64,000 nucleotides of DNA from Delphinus delphis (lineage: Eukaryota; Chordata; Mammalia; Artiodactyla; Delphinidae). The notes under the pieces were generated by a model that saw only the letters and a list, made by a program, of their open reading frames with translations, was not told where the DNA came from and made no database searches. The translations under genes were made by a program, and so were the position numbers. The stretch lies in NCBI RefSeq assembly GCF_949987515.2, contig NC_082698.1, forward strand, positions 1,567,501 through 1,631,500. The letters run 5' to 3'. Positions within the stretch are counted from its first letter, which is position 1, and each line of letters begins with the position of its first letter. This document shows, piece by piece, positions 46,139 to 57,270 of the stretch.

Positions 46139-47459
46139 TGCTAGTTATTTTTTTTAATCCAGTGCTTTTCACGGCTAAAGGTAAGGCTCCATCATAAAGG
46201 CTCACAGGCCAGGGGACTTTAACGAAGCAAGATGACTTGACGGACTGGCTCCAGTTCCCCTTTGTGGTGACTGTGTCCCTCTTGGGAAGTGAAGCTGGTG
46301 TTCACGCCTCCTGGCACTGGTTTCCGCTGTCTTTGTCTTCAAGCACATCCCAGCGCAGGGTTGCTAGAGGTGAGCATCACATCTGAGCAGAAAGGGAGCA
46401 AGGTGGTGGGTCTTTGGACTTGCAGGACTGTGTCTGCCCCCGTCACTGGGAGGTAGGGATTTCAACCCAGCCCTGGGAGCCCCACAGGCAGCCTTGCCTA
46501 CTGGGGGAAGCTTCAGAGAAATCCCAGGGTACAAATCAGGAGGAAAAGGAGAGGGGATCCATTGCCTGCCTGCGGTATCTAAGGGTGTGGCTTTAATTTC
46601 TATTGTCAGCACCAGTTTTGGCAACACGTTCTCCCGATTCTGACTATATGTATATATATATTTTGGGGGCAGGGGTCAGGGATTAGATTAAAATAGGGAC
46701 AAAAGAGCAAAGCCCATCCAGGGGCATCCCTGTTCCTTTTCATCCATTACTAACCCACCTTTATAATTTTGGATCCCACCTATGCGGGGCAAGGTGAGAT
46801 GGCGTCTCCTGGGCTCTGTCAGCGCAGCTGTAATGGTGCAGATGCTGTCAGGTCCCAGATGCCATGGGCTCCAGGGGTTCTTCCTTCTTTCTCTCCAGGG
46901 TCCCCCGCCCCTTCCATCCCAAAGGCACACAGGGGAGCTTTCCTGTTGTTCTTATCTGCAGTAGGCCGTGGGGAATAGGAAGCTAAAACCTGGGCTGGAA
47001 AATTCTTCACTGGTTAGACTAGAGATACAGATGGCGTGATCGGATTGTTTTCCTACTGGGACGTAACAGAAGCACAGAGATAGGCTTCCTGTGTGGCCAC
47101 GTACGGGAGCACTGTTTGTCGTCATTATTGTTTTGTTATTTTGCGCTGGGGACCCTGATCCAGGCTGGTCTCCTTCCTGCCAGGGTCCCATGAGAAGGAC
47201 ATCAGGTCCCTTTGTCACCTTCGCTCTTGCTTGCCCTGGCGTCTCTCTGCTGGGTGACTTTCACGGCCTGTGCTGTCACGGGAAAGACAAGGTGATGGAA
47301 GAGAGGGCAGGGCAGAGTGCACGGGGCAGGTGGACTTTCCTCCTTGCCCTCAACTCTGTACAATCTCAAGGCTTCTCGACATTCAGGATGCAGCTGTGTT
47401 TGAGCTGAGCAGGGGGCGTAAAGAGCAGCTGGAGAAGCGGCGCCATCATCTCGGTGCTT
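46139..47459. other. Unique DNA, nothing recognised
   Basis: No repeat, exon or RNA gene is recognised. Frames are short and overlapping. Confidence 0.4.
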
Positions 47460-47800
47460 CTCCGAAAGGCTTGCAGAGGCAATGCTAAAACAGTAGAGGG
47501 AGAAGCAATTTAGCGACACGGTGCTTACAACAGTGCGAAGACAAATTCCAGGGACGGAGAGTTAAAGCTCCCTCACAAGCAGCCTTTCTGCGTAAACCTT
47601 CCCCCATTAGGCTCGTGGGTTAAATTTTATAGGATCAGATTTGCAAATGTTTTCCTGATGGAGGGAGGGCCGTTATGTCATCAAAATGGAGATATTCGAC
47701 TGTGGGCCTTAGTGACCTATTGAAAGACAGGCCTAACAGGGCCTTTAATCACATCTTAGAATTAAAAATAAATCCTTGAGCCCCGTGCCCCTGATGCCAG
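47460..47800. other. Conserved-looking non-repeat block
   Basis: Non-repetitive, with 'gggttaaattttataggatc' and 'gggcctttaatcacatctta-gaattaaaaataaatcc'. It lies between GC-rich unique DNA and a CHR-SINE. It is a candidate conserved element only. Confidence 0.22.
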
Positions 47801-47930
47801 CATTGTTGGAGCTGCAGGGGCTCCTCTCCAGCCGAAGACAGGAGAGGTTGGCATCAAAGGAGACTTCAACTCTTCTGCGTGTTACTGGATTAGGCATTCT
47901 CTCCTGAATGGCCACCCCCAATGCTGTTTT

Positions 47931-48140
47931 TTTTTGTTTTTTTTTTTGCGGTACACGGGCCTCTCACTGCTGTGGCCTCTCCCGTTGCGGAGCACAGGCT
48001 CCGGACGCGCAGGCCCAGCGGCCACGGCTCACGGGCCTAGCCGCTCCGCGGCATGTGGGATCTTCCCGGACCGGGGCACGAACCCGCGTCCCCTGCATCG
48101 GCAGGCGGACTCTCAACCACTGCGCCACCTGGGAAGCCCC
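47931..48140 (-). mobile_element. CHR-SINE, short form
   Basis: Minus-strand CHR-SINE of ~200 bp with a T-tract (A-tail) at its left end and 'ccaggtggcgcagtggttga' plus a B-box 'ggttcgtgcccc' on the minus strand. It is flanked by a 15 bp duplication with one difference (47916-47930, CCCCAATGCTGTTTT; 48139-48153, CCCCAGTGCTGTTTT). The short form is characteristic of cetacean genomes. Confidence 0.96.
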
Positions 48141-48153
48141 CCAGTGCTGTTTT

Positions 48154-48610
48154 GATCCCGAAACACCAGAATTTGTTTGAATCCAATCTCCCTGTCTGTG
48201 TGAGTCACAGAAAGATTGTGTTTGTTTCTTCCTTCTTTCTAGTGAATTTTCTCCTCTCTCTACCACTCAGTTGCTTCTCAAAAGGAGCGCTACTTCCCAG
48301 GGAGGTCGTGGTCGTCATGGAGGGGCCTGTGTGGAGGCTTCAGGGTGTCACACTGCGGCCCTGTCCCTGGCCCCAGTGGTAACACCTATCCCTGCCCCAG
48401 CCCATGAATCAAAGGAATCCCAACGTTGCATCCTCTGCAGAAACCCAGCCACTGCAGGTGTCCAAACCTCGTCAACCCGTGTGTGGTGCGTTACAATTAG
48501 CAGAGGAGTGATGAGAAGCTCTTCTCAAAGAACTGTAGCTTTTGTTCCGCCCTGTCTGGTGGCCTGCTGGCACCTGACTCAGAATGTCCCTCTGTCTGAA
48601 GTGGCAGCGA
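48154..48610. other. Unique DNA, nothing recognised
   Basis: No repeat or exon is recognised. Confidence 0.4.
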
Positions 48611-48671
48611 GTGTGCGTGTGTGTGAGTGTGCGTGTGTGTGTGTGAGAGTATGTGTGTGTGCGTGCATGTG

Positions 48672-48703
<32 letters not shown>

Positions 48704-48709
48704 AGTGTA
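48611..48709. repeat. (TG)n/(GTGTGC)n microsatellite
   Basis: About 100 bases of imperfect TG repeat with GC and GA interruptions. Confidence 0.95.
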
Positions 48710-49025
48710 GTGGGCAAGTGTATTAGCTTCTGCTCTGTTGAGGGATAACCGTCAGGCAAATAGGCCTGGGAGGAAAGGCCAGGGAAGGAGATGGTTTGGG
48801 CACTAAGGGTTTTGAAGCCTCCAGAAGATTCCAGGGGATCTAGGAGGCCACATGCGTGCCCAGTGCTGAGAGATGTGAGAAGGGCCTGAGTCCTGCCCCC
48901 CTGGCTGACCTCTGTGCTGTGCAAGCGGGACATGAATCTAAAGAACAGCCGTCAATCGCCCACAGCTGAATGTTTAAGGTTCACCCAGCAGAGCCTCCTG
49001 CAAGGGCTGGGAAAGTGGGGCGTTT

Positions 49026-49338
49026 TGGTGGTGATGATGATGGTGGTGGTGGTGGTTGTGATGATGGTGGTGGTGGTGATGCTGACGGTGATGATGATGG
49101 TGATGACGATGGTGGTGGTGATGATGGTGATGACGATGGTGGTGGTGATGATGGTGGTGGTGGTGATGGTGGTGATGATGGCGATGGCGGTGGTGGTGGT
49201 GGTGGTGATGATGGTGGTGGTGGTGATGGTGGTGATGGTGGTGGTGATGATGGTGGTGATGGTAGGGATGGTAATGGTGGTGGTGGTGGTGATGGTGATG
49301 GTTGTGGTGGTGATGGTGATGGTGGTGTTGGTGGTGAC
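49026..49338. repeat. (GGTGAT)/(GGT) trinucleotide-based array
   Basis: About 310 bases built from GGT, GAT and TGG triplets with C-poor interruptions. In one + frame it reads Val/Met runs, in another Gly/Asp runs, and on the minus strand Pro/Ser runs. This low-complexity tract is not a gene. Confidence 0.97.
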
Positions 49339-50619
49339 TGGGGGAGGTTCCCAGGCATTCTAGGAGGTCTCTGTCAAATCACTAGCCAATGGTGAAGTTA
49401 ACAGAACAGAAACTTTAGTGGCCACGCTCGACAAAATATACGGACTTTAGAAAATCAGTTCAGAAAAGTCACTAAACAAACAACAGCAATAATGACCACA
49501 AGTAGCAGCAACAAGCCCCGGTGAGGAGGAGGAATCAGGTTTTCAGAGAGACATCCACTCTCACAGTGGTCCTCAGGGGTGGCTGCCCAGAAGCCTGGGA
49601 AGCTAGAGCTCAGTCATGACGCAGTCACATTCTCTTCTGTGCTCTGGACTGCTCACGGCACGTGCGTGCAGAGCCTGATCTGGGGGGTCCCTTTGTGGAG
49701 ATCCAGGTAAGCACTTCCCCCTTTTATTGAGAGGCACAGAGCGTCTGCTGGCCTCCCTCTGTGATGCTGGTGGCTGCTGCTGGTCATTAATCCATCCTGG
49801 GTCACAGAGCCCTTGGTCCAATTATATTGCGGTGTCCATTCTTGACCTGAACTACTTGTATAAAGAAATGCTTCCCCTAACTCTCATCTGGTTACCCAGT
49901 GGCATGGTGCACAGAAGAGCTGGATTCTCTTGACCAGTTTTCAAGGTAATGAGTTGGGACACTATTGTTCCCTGAACAGCATGTTCTCAGAATCTTCTTA
50001 CTAACTTGTCCATTTAGACTTATTTAATAGATTTCAATCCGTGGAAACCAGCATCGCTTCTGAAATCAGATTGTCCCTGTTTGGAGCTAATAGGAATCTC
50101 TTCACATCAGCTCCTGAGTCCTCGTGACACACCTGTGACATCGTTGGCCTCCGCTGCTATCTGGTGTGACAAGATGCCCAGGCCCATTACACTCCCCCCT
50201 AACCCACACACACCCAAGATCAGCCTTTCTCCAAGAAGCCCTATTTCTTTCAGTGGGAAAGGTATTCCAAGTCTGTCCTCAGGGCACGAGGGATGTTCAG
50301 TGCCAGGGGACATTGTGGGGAAGATCTCAGGGGTTTCTTCAGTTCCTTCTGGACAACAGGTGTTCAGTTAACCTTTTCTGCATTATGTCTGCATCTCCTT
50401 CCTTCAATACCAGCACTCAGGGGTACACAGGATGTTAGAATTAGAAGATCAACAGAATTGCTCATTTATTTTATCCCATGTAACACGCATGGTCTCAGAA
50501 TACCAATATCATGTGTACGTGTGTGTATCAGTACCAACCACATGCACCAATGTTAGTATTACCACCACACTGATCTAAGTGCTAAAAAAATGTTGAATTT
50601 TTTTTTTTTTGCCATACGC
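49339..50619. other. Unique DNA, nothing recognised
   Basis: No repeat, exon or RNA gene is recognised. Confidence 0.4.
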
Positions 50620-51920
50620 GTTTCCTGTTTCTGTTCTTATTTTTGAATGGGGCACTGTGTCTACATGTCAATTCACATGGTCATCATGCACAATATTTTC
50701 CCCCTTTTAGCCCTCATTTAGTTTTCTACAGGTAACTCCATAAGTGCTAGTTACCAACCTTCAATTTAAATCTCTGTGGTCATTTTTGTTTAAAACTCAT
50801 TTTATAATTACCTTCCTCAGGACGGGCTTGTGGGAACAATGGTTCTGAGTTCTTGAATGTTGATAACACTTTGTGTTTTTATACTTTCATGCTTTGAAAG
50901 TCAGTTTTGCTGGATAAAAAAAATACTTGGTTCACATTTTCCCCCTTAAACACATTAAATATAATAGTCCAGTTCTTTCTGACATAAAGCTTTACTGTGA
51001 AAAAAATATGATGATAACTTGCTTTTATTTCACTTATAATATCTCACTGTTTTACCTAGCTGCCTAAAAGTGTTTTTTTCTTTTTTGTAAAAGTTCATTA
51101 ATTTAAAAGCATCTGTCTTGGCGTTAGTTGTTCTGGTCTGTATTCTCAGGTACTTTCATTATAGTAATAGTTTTAAATATGCCTTTTTTTTTTTTTTTGC
51201 GGTACGCGGGCCTCTCACTGTTGTGGCCTCTCCCGCTGCGGAGCACAGGCTCCGGACGCGCAGGCTCAGCGGCCACGGCTCATGGGCCCAGCCGCTCCGT
51301 GGCATGTGGGATCCTCCCGGACCGGGGCACGAACCCGCGTCCCCTGCATCAGCAGGCGGACTCTCAACCACTGCGCCACCAGGGAAGCCCTAAATATGCC
51401 TTTTTAAACAAGGAAGGTTATCTTGAAAAAATACAATGTTTAGTATTATTTTGTTCCCTGCTTTGATTTTCTTCTTTAGGACTTATATCTACAGGTAAGG
51501 TTGTCTTTGCCTGTCTTCTTTATTCCTCAGCTTTTTTCTTGAATCTCTTTTTTCTTCATTCATTTTTGAATTAAAAAGCCCTTCCTTTCTATTTTTCTTA
51601 AGGTATTATCTCTTGTATTCATTCTATTCATGTTTCTTCTGCCTGAGTTTTCATTTCTGAAATGTCTTTTAAATTTCTGGGTTTTTCTCCTTAGTTCTGT
51701 CATTCATTTCTGAATTTTTCTGAATTATGATTTTTGCTTTTCTTTCATATTTTATATCATCCTTGAACCTCATTTTGAAATAGCACATAACAATAGTTTC
51801 AATCAACTATTCAAGTCTGAGTTTCTGACATGCTTTTATTGTCCACATAGATATTATTCTGTGTCTTATCTATATTTTTGTAATAACTTTTAGTGGCAAT
51901 TTGATATGTCTCATTTAAAA
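50620..51920 (-). mobile_element. Decayed antisense L1/HAL1 ORF1-like region
   Basis: The + strand resembles antisense L1M/HAL1 ORF1: 'gtcagttttgctggataaaa', 'cacattttcccccttaaaca-cattaaat', 'tccagttctttctgacataa', and further on 'ttcatttctgaaatgtcttt'. It is interrupted by a CHR-SINE at 51189-51390. Divergence is high and no frame is left. Confidence 0.45.
51189..51390 (-). mobile_element. CHR-SINE, short form
   Basis: Minus-strand CHR-SINE, ~200 bp, with a T-tract at its left end. Its flanks are a perfect 15 bp duplication TAAATATGCCTTTTT (51174-51188, merging with the T-tract, and 51391-51405), suggesting a relatively recent insertion. It lies 570 bp from a CHR-SINE of opposite orientation. 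Confidence 0.97.
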
Positions 51921-52600
51921 ACTTTTACTTTTTAACTGTGGTTAAAAACATATAACATAGGGCTTCCCTGGTGGCGTAGTGGTTGAGAGTCTGTCTGCCG
52001 ATGCAGGGGACGCGGGTTCGTGCCCTGGTCCGGGAAGATCCCACATGCCGTGGAGTGGCTGGGCCCGTGAGCCATGGCCGCTGAGCCTGCGCGTCCGGAG
52101 TCTGTGCTCTGCAAGACTCCGGAGAGGCCACAACAGTGAGAGGTCCGCATACTGCAAAAAAAAAAAAAAACAAAAAAAACCATATAACATAAAATTCACC
52201 ACCCTAACATCTTTAAGTGTGCATCTCAGCTGTGCTAAGTTCATTCACACCGTTGTGCAACCAATCTCTAGAACGTTTTCATTTTGCAAAACTGAAACTC
52301 TATGCTCATTAAACAACAAAAACTCCCCATCCTCCCCTCCCTGTAGCCCCTGACACCCACCATTCTACTCTCTGCCTCTATGAATTTGACGGCTTTAAGG
52401 ACCTGTATACGTGGAATCACACAGTGTCTGTCCTTCCGTGTCTGGTTTAGTTACTTAGCATGATGTCCTTAAGTTTCATCCACGTTGTAGCCTGTGCCGG
52501 AGTTCCCTTCCTGTTTAGGGCTGGATAATGTTCCTTCGAGCGTATGGGCCACACTTGGTGCGTCCACCCATCTGTCCCTGGGCTGCTGCGTCTTGTTTCT
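51921..52600 (-). mobile_element. Ancient L1 3' end, split by a CHR-SINE
   Basis: On the + strand: 'ctttttaactgtggttaaaa-acatataa', then after the SINE 'acataaaattcaccacccta', 'cattcacaccgttgtgcaac', 'actccccatcctcccctccc', 'caccattctactctctgcct', 'cttagcatgatgtccttaag'. These are the complement of an old L1 3'UTR and ORF2 end. The CHR-SINE at 51960-52174 interrupts it. Confidence 0.8.
51960..52174 (+). mobile_element. CHR-SINE, short form
   Basis: Plus-strand CHR-SINE: 'gggcttccctggtggcgtag' start, B-box 'ggttcgtgccc' near 52015, A-tail ~52156-52174. The flanking duplication is AAAAACATATAACATA (51944-51959) and the near-identical copy at 52175-52191 with one inserted C. It sits in an antisense L1 3' end. 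Confidence 0.95.
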
Positions 52601-53197
52601 GTGGGAATCAGTTCTTCTGAGTCCTTAGAAGGAGGCACAGTTCAGGAGAGCTTGCTGGCCTCCTGGAGCCCCATCCTGGGTTGTTTCCTTGTGGTGTGTG
52701 GGATACGGTGGCTTCTTCCTGGATCTTCCTGGCACCTTTCCTGCTCTGGTCTTCTTCGGTCCTCTCTTGTCTTTCCCAGGGCTCCTCGCTGTTAGACACC
52801 ACCCCCCCCACCCCCCCCGGTTCCAGGGTCTGCTCTCTGGCTGGTGTTCATCGAGGGCAGATTTGCCGGCTGTTTCCGGGTCTCCTGTTTTCAGGGGTGC
52901 CCCAGGCCCCTTGACTCCCCCACCTCCTCTCACACGGGTGCCCATACCTTGCAGGTCTCATGGCTGCTCGTGGTTTGGCTTCACCCGCGTGTTTCAGAGT
53001 CCTGGAGGATTCCTTCCTTTTCTGTCAACGTTTTCTGTGGAGTTTCGGTTTTGTCGTCCAGTTGGCGTGGCTGTTTTTATGTGAAGATTTGAAGAGATTA
53101 AAAGATTATGTTGCCACCACCTCTATCTTTCCAAAATCTTCTGGTTGTTTCACCTTTATTAACAGGAAGATTAATCAACAGTTCAAGTCACCACAGC
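52601..53197. other. Unique DNA, nothing recognised
   Basis: No repeat or exon is recognised. Frames on both strands are short. Confidence 0.4.
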
Positions 53198-53898
53198 CTG
53201 ATCTGTTCTTTTGTTTTTGAATTTTATTTTATTTATTTTTTTATACAGTAGGTTCTTATTAGTCATCAATTTTATACACGTCAGTGTATACATGTCAATC
53301 CCAATCGCCCAATTCAGCACACCACCATCCCCACCCCGCACCGCTTTCCCCCGTTGGCGTCCATACATTTGTTCTCTACATCTGTGTCTCACTTTCTGCC
53401 CTGCAAAACGGTTCATCTGGACCATTTTTCTAGGTTCCACATATGTGTGTTAATACACGATATGTTTTTCTCTTTCTGACTTACTTCACTCTGTATGACA
53501 GTCTCTAGGTCCTTCCACGTCTCTACAAATGACCCAATTTCATTCCTTTTTATGGCTGAGTAATATTCCATTGTATATATGTGTCACATCTTCTTTATGC
53601 ATTCCTCTGTCAGTGGGCCTTCAGGCTGCTTCCATGACCTGGCTATTGTAAATAGTGTTGCAATGAACATTGGGGTGCATGTGACTTTTTGAATTATGGT
53701 TTTCTCAGGGTATATGCCCAGTAGTGGGATTGCTGGATCATATGGTAGTTCTATTTTTAGTTTTTTAAGGAACTTCTATGCTGTTCTCCACAGTGGCTGT
53801 ATCAATTTACATTCCCACCCACAGTGGAAGAGGGTTCCCTTTTCTCCACACCCTCTCCAGCATTTGTTGTTTGTAGATTTTCTGATCTGTTCTTTTGT
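53198..53898 (-). mobile_element. 5'-truncated L1 with perfect 17 bp duplication
   Basis: Minus-strand L1 3' end (53215-53881, ~670 bp). The T-rich stretch near 53220-53245 is the A-tail complement. The antisense of the ORF2 C-terminal region continues past 'ggctgagtaatattccattg' to 'cagtagtgggattgctggat' and 'ctccacagtggctgtatcaa'. It is bounded by a perfect 17 bp direct repeat, CTGATCTGTTCTTTTGT, at 53198-53214 and 53882-53898. The intact duplication marks it as one of the younger insertions here. It cannot move by itself. Confidence 0.97.
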
Positions 53899-53924
53899 AA
53901 TATTCTTTGTCGATATTTCTCCTA

Positions 53925-54090
53925 ATGGTTTTACCCTCCAATGATGATGCCGTTACCTGAAACAGCATTTCATTAGAGGTTGCAAAATAGTAATTTTCTA
54001 ATTCTATCATCTCTTCCTCACTGACGAATTGGGTTCTTCTATACAGGAGAGCTTTCCCTTATCTACTGGAGCTGTTAGTGTCTTTGAAAC
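53925..54090 (-). mobile_element. Possible ancient repeat remnant
   Basis: 'ctgaaacagcatttcattag-aggttgcaaaatagtaattt-tctaattctatcatctcttc' looks like a widespread old mammalian repeat that I cannot name with confidence. Orientation is unsure. Confidence 0.3.
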
Positions 54091-54479
54091 ATAGTTTAGG
54101 CGAGAAAGGTGAGAAAGGCAGAAGAAATGCCTTGTTATTTCCTTTCACTTACCTGTTTTTAAAGTCATGTTAGGCATCTTAGCAACTGGCAATGGTGTCC
54201 AATGAGTTGTGTTCTATTTCTCTTCCTCCTTCCTTTTTTGAGTGTCATTGTAAACACTTGGCTTTTTATGTGATAGGTGTGCTGTAGTCAACACAACTGT
54301 CCCATCTTTGGCTATCTTTAAGTTGCTTCCTGTAACCTCTTAACACCACCCTCTTTCATTTCACCTCATCTCATTTCATTTTATTTCATATCTCATCTCC
54401 ATCTTTCATCTGCCCCTCTGCATGTGCCCTCCGTCCTTCTCCACCCAGTTCTGGACCCTGGGAGGCCCATCTGAGTGGA

Positions 54480-54782
54480 CTGCATCACTGGGCTCCCTTG
54501 CACTCTGAGCTCCCGTTGGGTTTGGCCAATGGAAGGCACTTGTAGGAGGTGCAAAGACATGGCAAGAGTGAGCATGAATACTGAAGCCCCAGATTGCTCC
54601 CAGCCGGGTGGTTTAGTTTGGCTATTTCCTTCTTCTCAGAGCCTGTGGCGGGAGCAGGCACTGCCATCACCTTGGGTTTGGACTTCCAGCCTCCAGAGCT
54701 GAGATGATAAATTCCTGTTCCTGTTGGCCTCCCAGCTTGTGCCACGTTGTTACAGTACCTTTAGGAAAATAATAACAGACGT
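54480..54782 (+). mobile_element. MaLR (MLT1-type) LTR remnant
   Basis: 'gttgggtttggccaatggaa-ggcact' at 54512, then 'gcaggcactgccatcacctt', 'gacttccagcctccagagct-gagatgataaattcctgttc' and 'acgttgttacagtacctt' are in the order of an MLT1-type LTR, with an ATAAAT signal near 54707. It is decayed and non-coding. Confidence 0.55.
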
Positions 54783-54799
54783 CAAACCAGCATTTTTGT

Positions 54800-55770
54800 A
54801 AGATTAATATGATATGCACAAGTATGGCTTATATTAGAAATTAAATTATGGTTCAATATGAGGAAATATATTAATATAATTTATCACATTAATGTTTCTA
54901 AGAATGTTTATACAGTCACCTCGATAAAAGGAACTTGATTAACGTTACAGACCCTTTCCCAAGAAAAATGCACGTGTGTGTCTACTATGTAAAGCATCCT
55001 ATGCTTGTCCATCTAAAAAGCCTAAAAGAATCATCTGAAAAACTACGGGAATAAATACAAGAGAGGAAGAATGGCCAATACAGAAAAGCACCAAAACCAA
55101 TGACTTTCGTAAATGCCAAACATTAGAAACAGTTAGAAAACGTAATGAATAAAGTACCTTCATAATAGCAACCCAACATAAGTCCCTGGGAGCAAATTTA
55201 CGCAACATGCGCTCCCCTTTGAAGCGATCTATAGAAGTTTACTGAAAGCTAAAACATAAGACAAATGAATGGAAGCATTATTAACTCAATATTAAAAAGA
55301 TGTCACTTCTCTCCCAATCAATCTAAAAAGGGCAATCCCAGTCAAATCCTAGATGTGTCTAAAGGTTATCGAGACGAGTGCATGAGCAAATAGTACATTT
55401 TGGAAATTTTCGCACTATTGTGGGGAACTTGCTCTAGTAGAAATAAAAATGTTTTCTAGAGTCAAAATCAAAATGGAGTGTGACTTAGGTCAGATAGCGG
55501 ATGAGAAATCAGGGAAACAGGACAGAAAACCTCAGAGCATTGCAGACAATGTTGTAATGCTACAGGTGGCACTTAAATTTGGGGTAGAAAGGCTGGGTTA
55601 TGCTGTAAATCGTAGTGGGAAAACTGATTAAGTTTATGGGCGAAAAGGTAAATTCAATCCTTAGCTCAACCTGCAAAATGAAGTAAGCATTGATTAAATA
55701 TTTAAAGAGAAAAAACATGAGTGCATCAAAGCACAAAGAATAAAAGCAGGTGAATTTTTCCCCTGTAGTA
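54800..55770 (+). mobile_element. Ancient L1 ORF2 fragment, heavily decayed
   Basis: Resembles mid-ORF2 of an old L1: 'ggttcaatatgaggaaatat', 'aataatttatcacattaatg', 'gtcacctcgataaaaggaac', then 'gggcaatcccagtcaaatcc'. Stops and indels are everywhere, and the downstream limit is uncertain. Confidence 0.5.
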
Positions 55771-55799
55771 CTAGGTGCCAGGCAGTTCTAGACCAGGAG

Positions 55800-56012
55800 C
55801 TGAGGAAGTGAAAGTCTAGCAGGAGTGTGCCTAAGGGTATAGCCCCTTCCGTTGTCACCTGGTGTGGCCAGGCTGGGAAAGGGACTCATTTCGCTGTGCT
55901 CCAGTTTCCTCATCTCTGAAATGGGAAACTACCTTGTGGGTTATTGCAAAGATAAAGTGAATTGACCTGGAACTTGCTAAGGACAGAGCATTCTAGAAGT
56001 GTTAGCTGTGTC
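55800..56012 (+). mobile_element. MIR SINE remnant
   Basis: 'ctgtgctccagtttcctcat-ctctgaaatgggaaacta' and 'gggttattgcaaagataaag-tgaattgacctggaact' follow the MIR 3' half. The 5' half is poorly preserved. Confidence 0.7.
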
Positions 56013-56059
56013 TTGTTTACATAGCCATTAAAGATGGTGTAAGCACAGCTACAAATGTC

Positions 56060-56908
56060 AAAGAACATTTGCTTTCTCCCTCTGACTTACTTCATTGTGT
56101 ATGACAGTCTCTAGGTCCATCCACGTCCCAGCAAATGGCACAATTTCATTCCTTTTTATGGCTGAGTAATGTTCCATTGTATATATGTACCACATTTTCT
56201 TTATCCATTCCTTTGTCGATGGACATTTAGGTTGCTTCCATGTCCTGGCTATTGTAAGTAGTGCTGCAACACTATTTACAACATCAGGGTGCATATCGTA
56301 TATTGACACATATATGTGGAATTTAGAAGAATGGTACAGATGACGCTATTTGCAGAGCAGAAACTGAGACACAGATGTAGAGAACAAACGTATGGACACC
56401 AAGGGGGGAGGGGGATTGGGATGGATTGAGAGACTGGGATTGACATATGTGCACTACTACGCATGAAGTAGATGGCTGGTGAGGGCCTACTGTATAGCAC
56501 AGGGTAAAAAAAAGAAGAAGATACAATCTGTTTGCAGGACATATATTAAGCTAACCTTAAAAATGCATCCCAATATACATTAGGTGCAGACTAATACTGT
56601 TTGATTCCACTTATACGAGGTACATAGAATAGCCACATTAATAGAGTTAGAAAGTAAATTTGTAGATGCCAAGGGCTGGGGGTAGATGCCAGGGGCCAGG
56701 GGAGGGGGAATGGGGAGCTAGTGTTTAAAGGGGACAGAGTCTCAGTTCAGGAAGGTGAAAAATTCGGGAGCTGGGTGGTGGTGAGAGCTGCACAACAACG
56801 TGAATGTACTTGGTGCCACTGAACCGTAGGTGAAATATGGTTACAATAGCATGTTTTATATTATGTGACTTTTACCACAATACAAAATTTTTAAAAAAAG
56901 AACATTTG
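56060..56908 (+). mobile_element. L1 with 5' inversion and likely 3' transduction
   Basis: A 12 bp repeat AAAGAACATTTG occurs at 56060-56071 and 56897-56908, the second directly after an A-tract. Between them: (a) an inverted L1 segment, ~56074-56274, whose minus strand encodes the ORF2 C-terminus (KEWIKKMWYIYTMEHYSAIKRNE); (b) the immediately following L1 segment in + orientation, ~56291-56512 ('gacacatatatgtggaattt', 'tggacaccaagggggga'), ending in 'taaaaaaaagaagaag'; (c) 56520-56896, which reads as the 3' end of an older L1 ('gtgaatgtacttggtgccac', 'gtgacttttaccacaataca') ending in A's. Segments a and b are the twin-priming arrangement. Segment c looks like genomic sequence transduced past the L1 polyadenylation site. 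The alternative is an L1 beside an unrelated old L1, the repeat being chance. Confidence 0.75.
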
Positions 56909-57059
56909 TTTGCACGAGGTGGGCGCTGCCCAGGACAGTGCATTTTGAAACTTTGAGTGTTTATTCTCTTCTTGGAGGCGGTCTCTTCTTGCCCCTCCGT
57001 GCGCATGCAGTTGCAGTAGGACACCATGACCGTGACCATGCGGTGGGTAAGCCGGCTGC

Positions 57060-57270
57060 CTGGGCGGGGATCCTGACTCTACCGCCAACCCTTCTGCATC
57101 TGTTCCTGATACTCGGGGCTCTCGAGGTATTTACATAACCTCCCTGTGCCTCAGTCTTTTCATCTGTGAAATGGGGCAATGATAGTACCTTCTAGCCGGG
57201 CTGTTATGAAGATGAACTAAGTTAATATTTGTAAAGTGGTTAGAACTGTGATGGGAACACTAAAAGTATC
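57060..57270 (+). mobile_element. MIR SINE
   Basis: A good MIR: 'ggatcctgactctaccgcca', 'cataacctccctgtgcctca', 'cttttcatctgtgaaatggg', 'gcaatgatagtaccttctag', 'gatgaactaagttaatattt' and 'gtaaagtggttagaactgtg'. Small indels only. Confidence 0.88.

Noticed and set aside
49026..49395. Frames encoding Val/Met, Gly/Asp or Pro/Ser runs (about 125-150 codons)
   Set aside because: They are translations of a trinucleotide repeat and appear in several frames and on both strands.
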